Assembly: GCA_963930775.1 (NCBI GenBank)
Contig: OZ005692.1
Span: forward strand, 8,790,135 to 8,854,134
DNA from: Cliona cf. orientalis
Lineage: Eukaryota; Porifera; Demospongiae; Clionaida; Clionaidae
Length of the DNA stretch: 64,000 nucleotides
Direction: 5' to 3'
Positions 1 to 12,236 of this stretch are shown here, piece after piece. Below the pieces are notes generated by a model that ran no database searches, had not been told where the DNA came from, and worked only from the letters and a program-made list of their open reading frames with translations. Each line of letters starts with the position of its first letter. Position 1 is the stretch's first letter. The translations under genes and the position numbers were made by a program.

Positions 1-419
1 TCTTTGTTGAGTTCTCTCTGAGCCAGCCAGACTGCTGCCCTTTGACACTGTCACCTTTGAACGTTGAGAGGGGCTTGAGGATTTCGATTTGGATGGGGAG
101 GCTTTTTCTTGGTGGGCAGAGAAATGGGTGGGGCTAAGAATCTCCAGCGATGCTTGTTCTCTGAGGAGAGGGACAAAATGCTGTCTCAAGTTGAACTGGA
201 GGGAGGGAGGTAGCGATGAACAACGATATTCTGACTTTGCATTCAAAGAAAGTGGCCACACTACACAAAGTACATGTAAAGTCACATAAAAGTCATATGA
301 TAGTCACATGATTCCTCTAACCTTAGCAGTGAAGTGTATCTTTTGATCTGGTGGAAGGAATTGTGTGAATGGAAAGTGGAGAGTAATTTGGCCAGTGGTC
401 CCACAGAACGCCAGCCGAC
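1..419 (-). CDS. Unrecognised gene, two exons, cut by the left window edge
   Basis: Two minus-strand exons can be joined in one open frame. The upstream one is 322-419, with acceptor ttttcag before it and donor gttaga after it. The downstream one runs from 195 to the window edge, with acceptor ccctccag. The 98-base exon enters with two bases of a split codon and leaves in phase 0. It then reads through the second exon without a stop for about 65 codons. The peptide starts with a hydrophobic, beta-like segment (RLAFCGTTGQITLHFPF, ending FTAK). It continues with FNLRQHFVPLLREQ and then a Ser/Lys-rich stretch (KASPSKSKSSSPSQRSK). I do not recognise the family. A further exon might lie near 555-600, where a gtatcg donor follows CAACCAAG, but its frame has a stop, so I left it out. 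Real coding is likely because splice sites and frame agree; identity is unknown. Confidence 0.5.
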
Positions 420-599
420 CTGAAAATAAAAACCCAACATCATTAATTTTAGTTTCTCGCTACCACATGCATGCATCAGCAGCCTATAATTAATGGAGGG
501 GGGAGATAAAATATTCATACGCATGGAGGGCGGGGGGAGAGAGAAAGACCCGATACCTTGGTTGAGAAGATACCTGGGAGTAGGTGGTGGTCAGGTCTC

Positions 600-1445
600 G
601 GCTGTTGGGACCAATAATAAACGTTTATTATTAAGTAGTAAGTACACAGTGCCTATACTGTTTTACCTTTTGATATACTTTTAACGACACTTGGTCGCTG
701 TCAAAGATGCAACAAAAGTACAATATTTATAATCAAATACTGAGTATACAGTGCCAATTACTGTCCTACCTTAATTTACATCAGCAGTATCTGTATATTG
801 TGTGCGTGTGTATGTCAAAGATGCAACAAGTTTACAAGTACACAGTGCGCATGACAACCATTACCCATGTGTGGTTCAAATTTTAATTAACTCTCCTCAC
901 TGAAATGATCATCCCACAAACATACATACAAGAACATATTATATTCTATATTATGTGAACACATTAAGTAAAATTTAAAAGTTCATCACACTTCAATATG
1001 GGAAATGGCCTAAATAGCATGAAAATCCATTATGATCCCCTCTATGAAAAAGCCTGAGAATGTGAATTTTCAAAATTCTCTGAGCACTTACTCCCAACTT
1101 TGGGTGAAACTGGCAAAGTGCAACAAATGGTTGGTTTTTACTTGATGTATTCACGAAATATTTATTATCAAGTAGTAAATACACAGTGACTATACTGTTT
1201 TACCTTAATAATATAATATATAATCAGTTTAGCGACATCTGTCGATACTGTCAGAGATATAAAAGTACAATATTTATCATCAAGTAGTATGTACACAGTG
1301 CCAATTACTGTTTTACCTGTCCTTATTGATCATGCAGCAATCATCCCTACAGTACGTGTATAGTCTTCTGTATATTGTGTGTGTGCATATCAAAGATGCA
1401 ACAAGTTACAAGTACACAGTGCCTTTACTGTTTTAGTTCTTGTAC
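600..1445. repeat. Degenerate direct repeats, about six copies
   Basis: A unit resembling AGTAGTAAGTACACAGTGCC followed by TACTGTTTTACCTT recurs near 630-670, 735-772, 838-850, 1170-1205, 1282-1317 and 1407-1436. A second block, GTCAAAGATGCAACAA, recurs near 698, 815 and 1390. Spacing is irregular and copies are diverged, so this is an old tandem or nested repeat and not a young satellite. No coding is seen here. Confidence 0.6.
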
Positions 1446-1888
1446 TTTTTTCACCACAAGTACATGCATTTCATATTGCTGCATTCCAATCCGTAGTATG
1501 GTTACCATCGACCATCAATCACTGAGTCCAGACCTTCAATGGACCTTATGCAGAAAAACGATTCTAAATAACGCACACACGTTCTGGGGGTACTAGCAGT
1601 GCTCAAGCTGCACACAGAATTTTACAAGAAATGTACGTACGAATTTCAGTGAAGCACAGTTGACAAACGAGACAAACATAAGCCTTTGTTGAGCGTTCAC
1701 CTGAAAGAGCTACGCAATAAGAGACAGAAAAAGTCTTACTTGGTAACCTGAAGCGTTCTCTATGAAGTGCAATCCACCTCCCAGTGAAGGCGCTTTCAAG
1801 GAGAGCTGTTTCTGAGAGTTTTGAGAGGTTTCAGGCAACAATTTCTAGGAAAAGCCTTGTTTCTGTTCTTGAGCAGCTGCACTGGTTC

Positions 1889-2504
1889 TAGCCTCGTACC
1901 CAGGCCCTTTGAGGAGGAGGAGAAAGGGCCTGGTATACACTGTATGCGCATGCGCAAAGTTTACGGAGCATTTTCTAGTATAATTCGCCGGATATTGTCA
2001 TTACCACACGGTCAGACGCATACGGACAACGTATACTAAGCATCCCATGGCATCCAAAGTCAGTGAAGCCTACAGACTGGATATTTCTAAAGAATATCGT
2101 ACGGCAGACTTTCTTCACTCTCATTTGATTTTAAACAAACCTTCTTGAGCTTCAGAGATCTGACAAAGTCCCTTCACTGCCGTTGGACAACTGCCTCAGT
2201 GTCGATACTTCTGATTTATGTATTTATAAAAAAAGTCGACTAAATGTGAGTCGAGGTCCTTCTCATAGCTTCTTTATTATTCTTCTGTCGATATTGCTCG
2301 CTTGTGATAGCTAAATTGATCACAACAGGCGTCTTTAGCCCGAAACGCTGCTAGCAAAAATGATTTTTAGGCATATACCTGAGGTCAAGGTTCACATTTA
2401 CGGACAAAAATACGAATTCCCAGCTTTTACTGGGAAAATAACGCATGTGCACACAGTGTGCACCAGGCCCTTTCTCCTCCTCAAAGGGCCTGGGTACGAG
2501 GCTA
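1889..2504. mobile_element. Non-autonomous DNA transposon with 9-base target duplication
   Basis: A 616-base element has terminal inverted repeats of about 50 bases beginning TAGCCTCGTACCCAGGCCCT. It is flanked on both sides by CACTGGTTC (1880-1888 and 2505-2513). Each terminal repeat itself contains an inverted pair, CCAGGCCCTTT and AAAGGGCCTGG, around a GAGGAGGA loop, so each end can fold. A 9-base duplication is typical of Mutator-like elements. The interior has no transposase reading frame. Shorter relatives with a similar start (tagcctcgtccccaagc) sit in intron 1 of the array genes near 13911, 22137 and 27338. Confidence 0.75.
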
Positions 2505-2513
2505 CACTGGTTC

Positions 2514-4019
2514 TAGTGTGGTCTAGTCTATTGTCTGGGTGTGGTTTTGTTGGTTGGGCGGGGCTACATGGATTTCCAGGAAGCAGGAAATAATTGTGGC
2601 TCTTGTGGTAAAATATGTACTATTGCGCCACAGATCTATTTTTTTCACACTCTGACAGCTCAAAAGCAACAACAGCACATTACTGCACTCCTCTAAGCTC
2701 ATTAAATATAATATTAGTACCTACATATTATATATACTGTGCAACCGTAAACATACACCTTGTTCTGCCTCGGACAAACATTTAAATACATATGATTGTT
2801 GCACCAATTTGTAGGCAATGGAGATCTAAGTCTACTTCGTCACAGGAAACAATAGGAGGATGATGATCAAGATTATCTCCAAATTCTTAATAATGTGAAA
2901 TTAATTAAGGGGCATCAAAATTTTCTCCAATAAGCTCATGATTACTGTATTCTGCTAAAAAAAAACAAAAACAATGTAATGGCTTAATTCAGACTGTTCA
3001 GTGGGCAATACACTTGTTGCAAACATAGTACATACCTTTTATGCTCTGAGTACGGCAATCTGGAGACAAAAGCTCATTACAAATAAAAATAATCCCATCC
3101 AATATTGTGTTTAAACCCTGCTATTTTTTAGACACAAAATCAATTTTGGAACTGGTACATTGAAATTTTGTATTACATATATGGGGGTTAATTATATGCA
3201 AGCTGCGCACGTGGCGGTAAAAATTATACTTACATCGTTCAGCTTGTAACTTTTGTTGTGAACAAGCTATGATCTTGTCTAAGGTGCCATTGAAGAGAGC
3301 ACAAAAAGCGCTTTCTAGCAGTACCAAGATCATCAAGAAGTGTAGTCCTTACTAGTGACAATGGCGGCCACGGTGGTCAACCCGCGCCTGGCTAGGACAG
3401 ACTTTGAATTTTGTGCAAATCAGTAATGGGCAGGCTGTACCTTTAGGCCCTGGTTTGCAAATAGGTAAGTATCAGAACTATCTTTAAGTACAATCTGGAG
3501 AGTATTCCATGGACTTACCTGGTGAACACCAAACACACTTTAAAAGAACAAATAATTTATGACTTCAGACAGACTTCCATCCAGAGTACAACATAGCTAA
3601 GCTATCAAACACAAGTCAGGCTAAACTTTAGTACTAGTACTAGCTACAGTCCAAGTAAAAACTCTTGGTGGCAAATAGATTCTTCTGGTGAGCCATCTTG
3701 TCTGCTGACTATGGACAAACTGCTGTCTGGAATGAACTTTGAATTTTGTGCAAATCAGTAATGGACATCCCAGAATGAGCACAAAGGTAGATTTACTATC
3801 CATACTATGTCCTTAACCTGCAGCAGGGGCATGGAATCATATTATGGTGTAAACCATCTGAGAATGAAGCCTTGGATATCTGGAAAAAGTTCACTGAACA
3901 GCCTGGCTTCCAAGTGTAGCATGGGCCTTTGTCTATAAAAGTATATGGGAGTAGTTGGGCACTAGGTAACCACAATTACAATGTGTGACGCGTTGTGGCC
4001 GTGCCAGACTGCTCTTGCC
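2514..4019. other. Non-coding stretch
   Basis: I see no supported gene. A short direct repeat (ACTTTGAATTTTGTGCAAATCAGTAATGG-like) occurs near 3401 and 3740. The remainder is AT-rich with short random frames only. Confidence 0.5.
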
Positions 4020-4565
4020 TGTGGCAGCGCCTTTGATCTCTATGGCTTCTGTGGTACAGATTATCTAGAACTGTACTGCTGAGGTTGTGTCCCTCTACCT
4101 CTTTGAGCCACTGAAGTCATAGAGCTAGAGATCAAAGGCAGGGCTGGCTTACACTGTGCATTTTGCCTAGCAACTACAACTTATACCTCATCCTCTTGGT
4201 GGTTTGGTTACAGCAAGTTTGCTGATTAATTTTATTACTTCACAGAATTGAATTTTAAGCAGTAGCTACACTGAAGTAGTAATGATTACAGCCATGGAGT
4301 AGAAAGTATAGGCCTGATTTTTTTGTTTTAGTGATCATGGGTTGTTGAAAGATCAGAGAAGGCTTCAAAAACAGCTACCTATCCACAGAATAACCACCAA
4401 CACAGTTTTTAAATATAAGCACATGTGGGCACTGTGTGCATGGTATGTATCCATAAAGTTCTGTTGGACAGGGGCCCCCTGCCATGTGGGCTTAGTTTGC
4501 TATGATATCCATGTAGCTACATCTGGTCTGTAAACCTGCATATTGGCCTCAAGATTATGCCAGTA
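4020..4565. repeat. Dispersed repeat, inverted relative of 20820-21405
   Basis: This block reappears in opposite orientation inside intron 2 of array gene B (about 20820-21405). Shared landmarks are GCCTTTGATCTCTATGGCTTC, GGTTGTTGAAAGATCAGAGAAGG and GCTATGATATCCATG. Within the block, GCCTTTGATCTCTATGGC near 4030 is mirrored near 4115-4140, giving an internal inverted repeat. It looks like a transposable element without coding capacity. Confidence 0.7.
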
Positions 4566-6321
4566 CATGACAGATCAGCAGATCTAAAGCCAATAAGTGT
4601 AGTTGATAGGCTATTGTGACTAGTGATGAGTCAGTTGAACTACTGCTTACTTTATACTTTCATCATCAGAGCTGACAGGCAGCAGTAGGCTATTAAGTCA
4701 CACCACTACCATGCAAGTTCATCAGAAAATGTGTGCAGTAGTGGTTTACAGGACACCTGTTAAGGGAGAGCACCAACATTTACAAGGTGTACCACCTTCT
4801 CAGGTTCTCAGGTTGTTGGGCCCACATGTAGCCATAATCTCCAATATTATATATACATGTAGGTGTACTACATGTACATGGGTATGCCCTGAGGAGCAAG
4901 TACCTAGCTGGCTTCTTTTTTTGGAGATTTTGGTGACTTGGTTCTCCATAATGCTAGAAGATATTCCAAGATTGTAAATACATGTTTGAGAGTCTGACCA
5001 ACCCTGACTTTCTGCTCCAAAGAAAATAATGATAATTTTGTTATGTCATACTTAGTGACTTTAGTAAGCGCTCTGCTCCGATCCTAGCTTCCTAAATGGC
5101 TTGCACCACATTATTATGCGCTCCATAATCTTGTATAGGATAGAAAGTATGTGCACTTAATACCATGTTCATGCCACTAAAACGCAAGATCTAATTAATG
5201 CAAGAAACTTTACATTGTAGGACTTTTCATAATGTATCTAATCAAGAATAATTATACTCAATCTAATGATGACCTTCAGCAAAAAACCGCGTGAAAGTTA
5301 AAAATTTATTCGTAATTATTATTTTTTAGCTTGCGTTCTACTAGCATAAACACGGTAACCAGGGTTCATATTTTTTAGGTATAGTGTATGCATGCCCCAA
5401 CACACACCATCTATGCATTTTATCATCTCACATAATATCTTAGTTGTTTCCTGGTTGCACTGAATCCCCTGCATCTGGAGGGTGAGGGACCAATAGAGTC
5501 ATGCCCACAGGGCTTACCATGACCCACTTTAGTACTGTCCTGGTTACCCCAAACCATGCCCTGCACATCACTAGTTTTGCATAGCTTTCATCCAATGAGT
5601 GTGGTTTGCAAAACTTCACTGCAGGCCTTTTGCTACTACAAGAATCCCCATGAAAATCCAGGGTACACCACCGTGCCCTTTACTATTCTTGCCTTCACCA
5701 TGGGGGAAGATGGGATGGCACCAACAAGAAGCATATAGTGGTCCTTTTGTCTTTTTTCTCCATTACATATTTCTCCTCTCTGCTAAAATACCCAATGAAT
5801 ATAAATATGGCCTCCCTCCTCTCTCTTCCCCCTCATTAGGGTGGGGGAAGCTTCCTTTCCCCCACTGGATGAAACCCTGGGCTGCAAGTGAAATGAGCCC
5901 CCCTCAGTTGGCATAGCTTGGTATGTTTGTATCAATGCAGGTATGTTGTCCAGAATCCTGGTACAGGTATTATCACTACATACATACATTTCTTGTTGGG
6001 CTTGGTAGTCGTTGGAATCCAGGATCTACTCCAGGATCTATTCGTCACCAACTGTATCGGCGAATCAGAATGATCAAATACTCTAGAAGGTACAAAAAAA
6101 TTAAACCATTATCTCTAAATTCAGTAGCATCAATGAACAGCGTTTGTTTGCAGTGTCATGCATTGTATAATAGTAGCATACATGTAATAATATTATTATT
6201 AGTATCAAAAGTAGACATTATTTTATGAATAATAATTTATAACACCTTGGGTGTTGCTAACGGTACAAAATAAAAATCGGCTGGTTAATACTTGACTATT
6301 ATTACTGTTATTGTTATTAAC
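4566..6321. other. Non-coding stretch
   Basis: No exon pair with good splice sites and no long open frame stands out on either strand. Short open frames near 4711-4977 and 5599-5916 show no recognisable protein pattern. A fragment near 5270-5345 (GACCTT with AGCTTGCGTTCTA) is related to dispersed repeats near 16670-16740 and 30785-30860. Confidence 0.45.
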
Positions 6322-7242
6322 CTACATTCCATTGACAATAGTCTCAGCCAAAGTGATTTTGGGCACCATCAACACCCCCAGAGCCTCCTGTACCGCGAGC
6401 GTAAATAGCTCCTCGATCACCCTGTTTGCTACCACCTCATAAAAATGAGAGTCATTTGTAATAAGAAAGCAGTTGGCCAGCCCCGGGACAGTGCCCTCGG
6501 CGTATATTTTGACATCGGTGAAAATGGCGGGCCTTGAGGAGGTCTTGGGGGGCTCCAAGCCAGAGAGGGCATTATCAATGACTATCCCCTCTTGATCATC
6601 CTCTGCGCGAAGTTGTCCCTGGCGCTCTTCAAGTTTGTTGCGGAACCTGTCCAAGATTTTGTCAACCTCGAAGTTTTTTACCGTCCTCCCCCTTTCCTTC
6701 TTGAAAAACTTGTTGATTGAGCACCATATACCGTCTTTATACTGCATAGAGAAATTACGTGCATCACTATGCCATACAATAATATTATTGAACATCAGCA
6801 TTACTTGTTGGGCTCGACTCAGTTCCATCAGAACTGTGGGTGTAATCCTAAGGTCACCCTTCCACCGTGTGGAAGGGTCCTGGAGGCTCGCTGCCCACTC
6901 GTGTGCCATCAGCGATCGTCTTAAGTTAATATTATCCTCGAAAACAACATCTCGAGGGTTTAAAATAGGGAGAGATATAGCCTCGTTCCCAGACTTCTTC
7001 ACCGAGGCTAAAAGAATCTGATAGAGTACCTCGGGCCGATAACGGCAGTAATCGGCAGGGCTTGTATTCCACAGCTCCCCATCAAGAATTAGAGAGGCGA
7101 AACTAGTGTCAATGAGTAATATCTGCGCCGTGGAGCCATGACGAAACAGCCACCGACGAGACCACCCGGACCCGGACACCTTCCTTAACATCTGCATCGC
7201 CGTATACATTATCCCGATCCCCTGACTGCGCTCGGTACGCAT
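6322..7242 (-). CDS. Intronless 306-residue protein with PIN-nuclease-like signature
   Basis: A single uninterrupted frame runs from ATG at 7242 to a stop at 6322. PIN domains are metal-dependent ribonuclease folds with three or four conserved acids. The pattern is visible here: ILLIDTSFASLILD (Asp45), ITPTVLMELSRA (Glu140), TDVKIYAEG (Asp243) and FLITNDSHF (Asp264 in the T-N-D motif). The order and flanking hydrophobic strands fit a PIN fold. The spacing is longer than usual because of a charged insert at about residues 180-235 (KKERGRTVKNFEVDKI and on). The first 40 residues are basic and may be a leader. TATA-like stretches lie just upstream at about 7262-7271 and 7291-7301. The reading frame looks less AT-rich than its surroundings and lacks introns, unlike every neighbour, so transfer or carriage by an element is possible. 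Substrate and role are unknown. The fold is inferred from motifs only. Confidence 0.6.
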   Translation of the reverse strand: MRTERSQGIGIMYTAMQMLRKVSGSGWSRRWLFRHGSTAQILLIDTSFASLILDGELWNTSPADYCRYRPEVLYQILLASVKKSGNEAISLPILNPRDVVFEDNINLRRSLMAHEWAASLQDPSTRWKGDLRITPTVLMELSRAQQVMLMFNNIIVWHSDARNFSMQYKDGIWCSINKFFKKERGRTVKNFEVDKILDRFRNKLEERQGQLRAEDDQEGIVIDNALSGLEPPKTSSRPAIFTDVKIYAEGTVPGLANCFLITNDSHFYEVVANRVIEELFTLAVQEALGVLMVPKITLAETIVNGM

Positions 7243-7491
7243 GTGATGTAGACACTACCTCCTATTTATATGCGCTATGCCGTGCTTATTCTATAAATAG
7301 AACTCAAGCTAATTACACACTAAGTAGAAAAAAAGAAAAAAGGAATAGGGAAGAAGAAAAGTCTTAGGGGTCTATAAAGCATTTTATGCCACTTTTTTTA
7401 TATGGGCATGCAGAATGGGTCAAAATTAGTCATTTGATGTGACAGAATTTTGATTCACACCTTAGAACTAAAGTTACAGCACTTTAAACTG

Positions 7492-7640
7492 GCACCTTTG
7501 ACCATGATTGCTGACATGCATATAATTATTATTATATTATATGTAGGCGCAGGCTATGTACGTACACATCAAAATTAGCGACCCTTACCTAAACACTATT
7601 GCATGTGCGCATGCGCCCGTGGTGATTATCGTCACACTGG
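7492..7640. promoter_or_regulatory. Copy of the array spacer element with NRF1-like palindrome
   Basis: This segment carries the order GATTGCTGACA, GCGACCCTTACCTAAACACT, TGCGCATGCGC (7606-7616) and CCGTGGTGATTATC. The same order stands upstream of array genes A (14405-14512), B (22675-22765) and, degenerated, C (27652-27735). TGCGCATGCGC matches the palindromic binding site known for NRF1-type factors in animal promoters. Here it lies about 360 bases upstream of the PIN-like reading frame, where the next array gene would be expected. Promoter activity is inferred from position and conservation. Confidence 0.5.
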
Positions 7641-7813
7641 TAGATTATGACTATGAAACGTCCGCAAATTTTCTTGCACTAATAATTAGATCTTGCTAGC
7701 ATATATATCAACACTGTGTGCATGAAGTGATTATCTGGATACCCAGAAAACGAATATATACATCATGATAAAAAGTAATAGCAAGACTCTATCTCTTTAT
7801 AGTACTGTATATA

Positions 7814-8365
7814 CAGTCGAGCCTCTGATAACGGACCCTCCGAGAAGCGGACAATCTCTCTACAGCGGACAAGTGCCGTGTTACCGATTGAATTTAGCAT
7901 AGTTATAGTACATTAGCAACCTCCACGCTTCTCGATTCCGGACAGCGGACAAGATCCAAGCTCCCAACGTGACTTATCAATGCAAAACTGCCTCTAAATA
8001 GCGGACATCCGGAAACCACGCCCTTAAACTAACAGTGCCACGCCCACCTTCGTCGCAATCTAGGCGGTCGCGATATTATGCTGCATGCGCGATAATAATA
8101 CCAGCCTTGAATCCAGATAACGATTTTGGAGTAGCCAGTATTTCAGGCAAAAAAATTCAGCCTGTGCTATGTTGATACTGATACCAACCACTTGATTATC
8201 ATCTCTACTGCTCTTATTATGCATTTCAGTGCATTTACTAACTTGTTATTAGGATAATACAATCAAAATGGGTTGAAAAATCATGAACCTCCGAGATAGG
8301 GACAACCTCCGAGCAAAGGACAAGAGGCCCGTTCCCAAAGTGTCCTTTGTTCGGAGGCTCGACTG
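7814..8365. mobile_element. MITE of pogo/Tigger-like type, TA target duplication
   Basis: The element begins CAGTCGAGCCTC and ends with its inverse GAGGCTCGACTG, flanked by TA on both sides (7812-7813, 8366-8367). The termini and TA duplication resemble Tc1/mariner-superfamily Tigger elements. Internal GCGGACA repeats are present and there is no transposase frame. Gene B's matching 3' flank (about 16740-16925) lacks this element and about 270 further bases up to 8640, so it inserted after the A/B duplication or was lost from B. Confidence 0.75.
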
Positions 8366-8668
8366 TAGTCCATTGTTGTTGCTCGGATATTGTGAGGTAA
8401 AAATTGGACCGAGCGATCGAAAAAAAAGAAAAAAAAAGCCAATCAATTGGGGTGTGGTTATAGACCACAATCTAATTAAGACAGACTAATGTGACTATCT
8501 AGGACCAGGGAATCAAGATAGAATACAAAAACCACTCAACTGTACATAAGCTCCACCCAACTTGATTAAATTTTTTTTTTTGTTTGCCCAAAAATTGGAG
8601 CGAGCGAATCCGTGCAATAACTTATTAAATTGGTCTGGCCTTACCAGTAAGTATGACACAATAAAAAG

Positions 8669-11600
8669 CTACATAAACTGTTGCAATATGTCTTGGACAT
8701 CCAGATTGGAAACATGGATGTTACTTTGTGGATTGATAATTGAAGAACCGCCGTTGTAGTCAACAGTATCCACTGGTGAGTTAGAAGAAGGGCAGTATCG
8801 CCCAGCATTTGGAAGTGAGCTCGTGTTTAGCACAAGGCTACCTTCGCCGGTGCCTTGAGAATAAGTTATATTAGCGCCCATAATATTGTTAGTACTATAA
8901 TCCGCAGAAACTGAAGCGGTAGGATTGAAGTTTGGCTCATCCATCATCACAATATCATCGACTATCTGCTGCATGAGAGAAGCATTGTTCAGTGATGGAT
9001 TTAAATTGTCAAACACTTGCACCGGTGTGACATCAACACGTGGGGTACCATCTAAAGTTTGAGGAAAATAAGCAGAAGAGCTGCCTGAAAAATTGAAATT
9101 GGTAGACGAAACTTGGGGATTCTGAGAGTCAATACTGGAATGTGGTTGTGGAATGAAATTTGGAGCTTGAGAGTACAGGTCCTGGAATGGGCCAGAGGCT
9201 GTGAATGGAATGAAATCTGTTCCTGCTACAGTTTGTGGCACCGTATGCATAATATTATTATCAGCAGGGTGGCCACTCAGAGAGGCACCAAAGTCTGCAG
9301 CGGCAGAGTCAGATGGTGTAGCATACACCTCTACAGGACTGGCGAAATCCAAAAACTGTTCCGGACTTGGAGTGAAGTCCTGCTGTGGTGGAGATACTGT
9401 CATAGAAGAGCTGACAGGAGAGTAGTCGATACTCGACCTACTTATTAGTGGACTTTGAACTCCACTCCCCTCCACTGGGTTGGGTACTGTCAGTATAGAG
9501 TGACACGATTCTTCCTGGAGGAGCTCCTGAGACTGAGCAATCGTGACTGGCTCAGTGGCCAACAGGAGCTTTGGTCCACACTCGCCAGATTGACCTGAGA
9601 TGGAGGTTGTTGAGGAAGATGATTCGTGATGTGGACATGATTGTGCAGCGGTAACTGACTGAGCAGATGGAGTACTAGTGGTAAGTGTATCAGGAGACGG
9701 ATTGGAATTGGCAGTGGGAGAAGCAGCTTGATGATGTGAATGCTGCACGGAAGTTGAACTGGCAGAATCATTGTTCATTTGTTTTACGAGCTCTGAGAAG
9801 TCATTCATTGCAACTGAGCGCCCGTGCAGAACTGGCTCGAGGACTGATTCGGGTATTCTGGTACTTTTCAAAGAGTTTACGATCGGCCCAGCTCCATCCT
9901 CTGTGTGATATTTCAACAAGCCAGTACCGGTAAGTTTTGGAACGGCATTGCTCTTTCGGCGTGTATCTCGGTCTGATTCCGACGAGTAGAGCTCTTTCTG
10001 CTCAATGTACTTTAAATTGCCTCCCCACTGCCTGTGTGTGTGTGTGCATGTGTGTGGTAAACTAGTCACAGCAGGTGAATCTAATTTATATACACTGTAC
10101 TATGCAGGTGAAATCTGTAATCATATCAAAGGAAAAATATCTCTAAATATTCAGCACCTGTCATAACTATTTTGCACCCTATACTGATCGAATTAACGTA
10201 CACTAGTGTACTTTGTGGGCATGCAGATGATTATACACATGAGAAGAGACTAACCCCAGTGCTCTGACTTTCATCTCCCAGAAGTTGCTGCGGAGTGTAG
10301 CCTCTACCTGTAGCCAAACCCACTCACCAGAGCTGTTCAGAAAACGGAATCGTGGACTAACCACATGGCCATTCTGTAGCACTGAAGATAAACATGATAG
10401 TACAAGTGGTTGACTGGGCCATTTAATAGCAAATAAAAAATCTTTTAACTTTTCATGGGGGAAACAGAACTTCTTGGGGGGGGGGGGGGTGTACATGTAT
10501 ATGTGTATGTACATGAGGAGTGCTGTTTGGATGCAAAAGCCTTCTAATAAAACACAGACCCCACTTACAGAATTTCCTCATTGGCAGCATTACATCATAG
10601 TCAGATGGATGAAGGAAATCATCAACAAAGGCATCCGTAGCAAGAAGCACTTCAGGATCATACCCAACAATATCCTTGATACTGTGATAAGAAAAAAAAA
10701 AAAAAATTTAGTAAGTCCATGCAGCAAATTTCAGTGTGCCATGCATATAAACATTTTTGGAGTGGCCAAACTGGGAACAATTAATTATTATTGTTGTTAT
10801 ATATCTACAACGAAAAATATTTTTCAGACGATCATTTTTCTTATATACATGTAGTCCGTGTCATTACATGAGGGCATGGATACGCGTCTTGGATGTGCCC
10901 GGTTGCTATGAACACGCGGCGCAGGCGGAGAGAAAGTCCGCACTACAAGGCTCGGGATTGGTCAGAACTGTAGGGCCGTGTGCACAAAGAAGAGTGGCCT
11001 TAATGCCTCGGGCCATAGAGACGCATTGTCGAATGATCGGCGCGAAAGCGCCGCGCATTTTGAGAGGCCTGCTAAGCAGGCGCTGGCGCTAGCCACTGAG
11101 CCTCGAGCAAAGCAAGACGCGAGGTCTGTTCTTTGTCGTACCTGTCAGTAGTCCGGTAGCAACATTCGAGCAGAGCAAGAACGTCACCATTGAAGGATCC
11201 AGAGAGCAGTTGCTTGCTATGAGGGGTGTGGCCTCCGCAACCGCTTCAATCTGCGCATGCGCACAGTACTATCTTGCCCAGGCAGGATGCTGTTTGTGCA
11301 TGAACTACGTCTCAAGTTTTATGAGCATGTACTGTTAATAGATGCTCACGCATGCTATATTGTATAGCCACAGTATCCCATGATTGTGACATTAAACATA
11401 CTTGTACATGATCGTTATGACCCAGTCAATTTCAGTCTTCCTCACATGAGGGGATTGTCACCAAATTGGCTTATTACTTTTATGAAAAACTTGAACACGT
11501 CAGATTTTATAATTTCAGGTTTCAAAAGTGTTCTATAAAGGCTCTGAATTTCAGCGTTATGATGACATAGGTTACATCATAATACCCAAATTGCTACTGG

Positions 11601-12177
11601 GGATATAATTACATCAGTGGCTGCCTCTTTCTCCCCTGCCCCCTTCTTTCTCTTCCTATCACCCAATTTGTTACTAAACATATCATTATACACTACCTAT
11701 CTGTAAAGTTACTCACGATGCTTCCACAGAAATCACTCTCTGCATGTCCAGACTCCTGGTGATGGTGAATGAGGAATGGGGAATGGAAATCTCAAGAATG
11801 GAAGCAGCCATCTCGACCACACGACATTCACCAATGAAACCAACTACCAATGGCTCAATGAACTCCAGAGCTCCTTTGGTAGTGATATTGGAGGGAGAGA
11901 GCTTCACTTTGAGATTACCACGAACCAGTACAATCTAGAACATTATTTTATAAATACATTGTACATGTATAAAATATTAATGTACAGGTGTGTGTGCAAG
12001 TTTTTTAGTCCCTAGCATGTACATGTATGTATGATTGTGCATGTTGTGTGTGTGCATATGAATACCTGTTCCCTCCCCCCTCCTCTACCACTCTCTCTCC
12101 CTCCTCCTCTTGACCCTTCCTCTCTCTCTCCCTCTCTCTCCCTCTCTCTCTCTCTCTCTCCCTCTCTCTCTCTCTCT

Positions 12178-12236
<59 letters not shown>

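Noticed and set aside
555..605. Third exon of the left-edge gene
   Set aside because: It has a plausible acceptor and donor but contains TGA in the frame required by the next exon.
5599..5916. Open frame of about 105 codons
   Set aside because: Low-complexity, C-rich plus-strand sequence without splice partners or recognisable motifs; an opposite-strand frame of similar quality overlaps it.
8238..8489. Three overlapping short open frames
   Set aside because: They lie across the right end of the TA-flanked MITE and its flank, with no codon bias or recognisable protein pattern.
8900..9000. HIF-like oxygen-dependent degradation motif around IVMMDE
   Set aside because: The MD-acidic resemblance is short and no LxxLAP hydroxylation site is visible in any tail of the array.
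9490..9933. Leu/Ile-rich or other frames overlapping the last exon of copy A
   Set aside because: They are alternative-frame shadows of the Ser/Thr/Pro-rich tail. Similar shadows occur in every last exon of the array.
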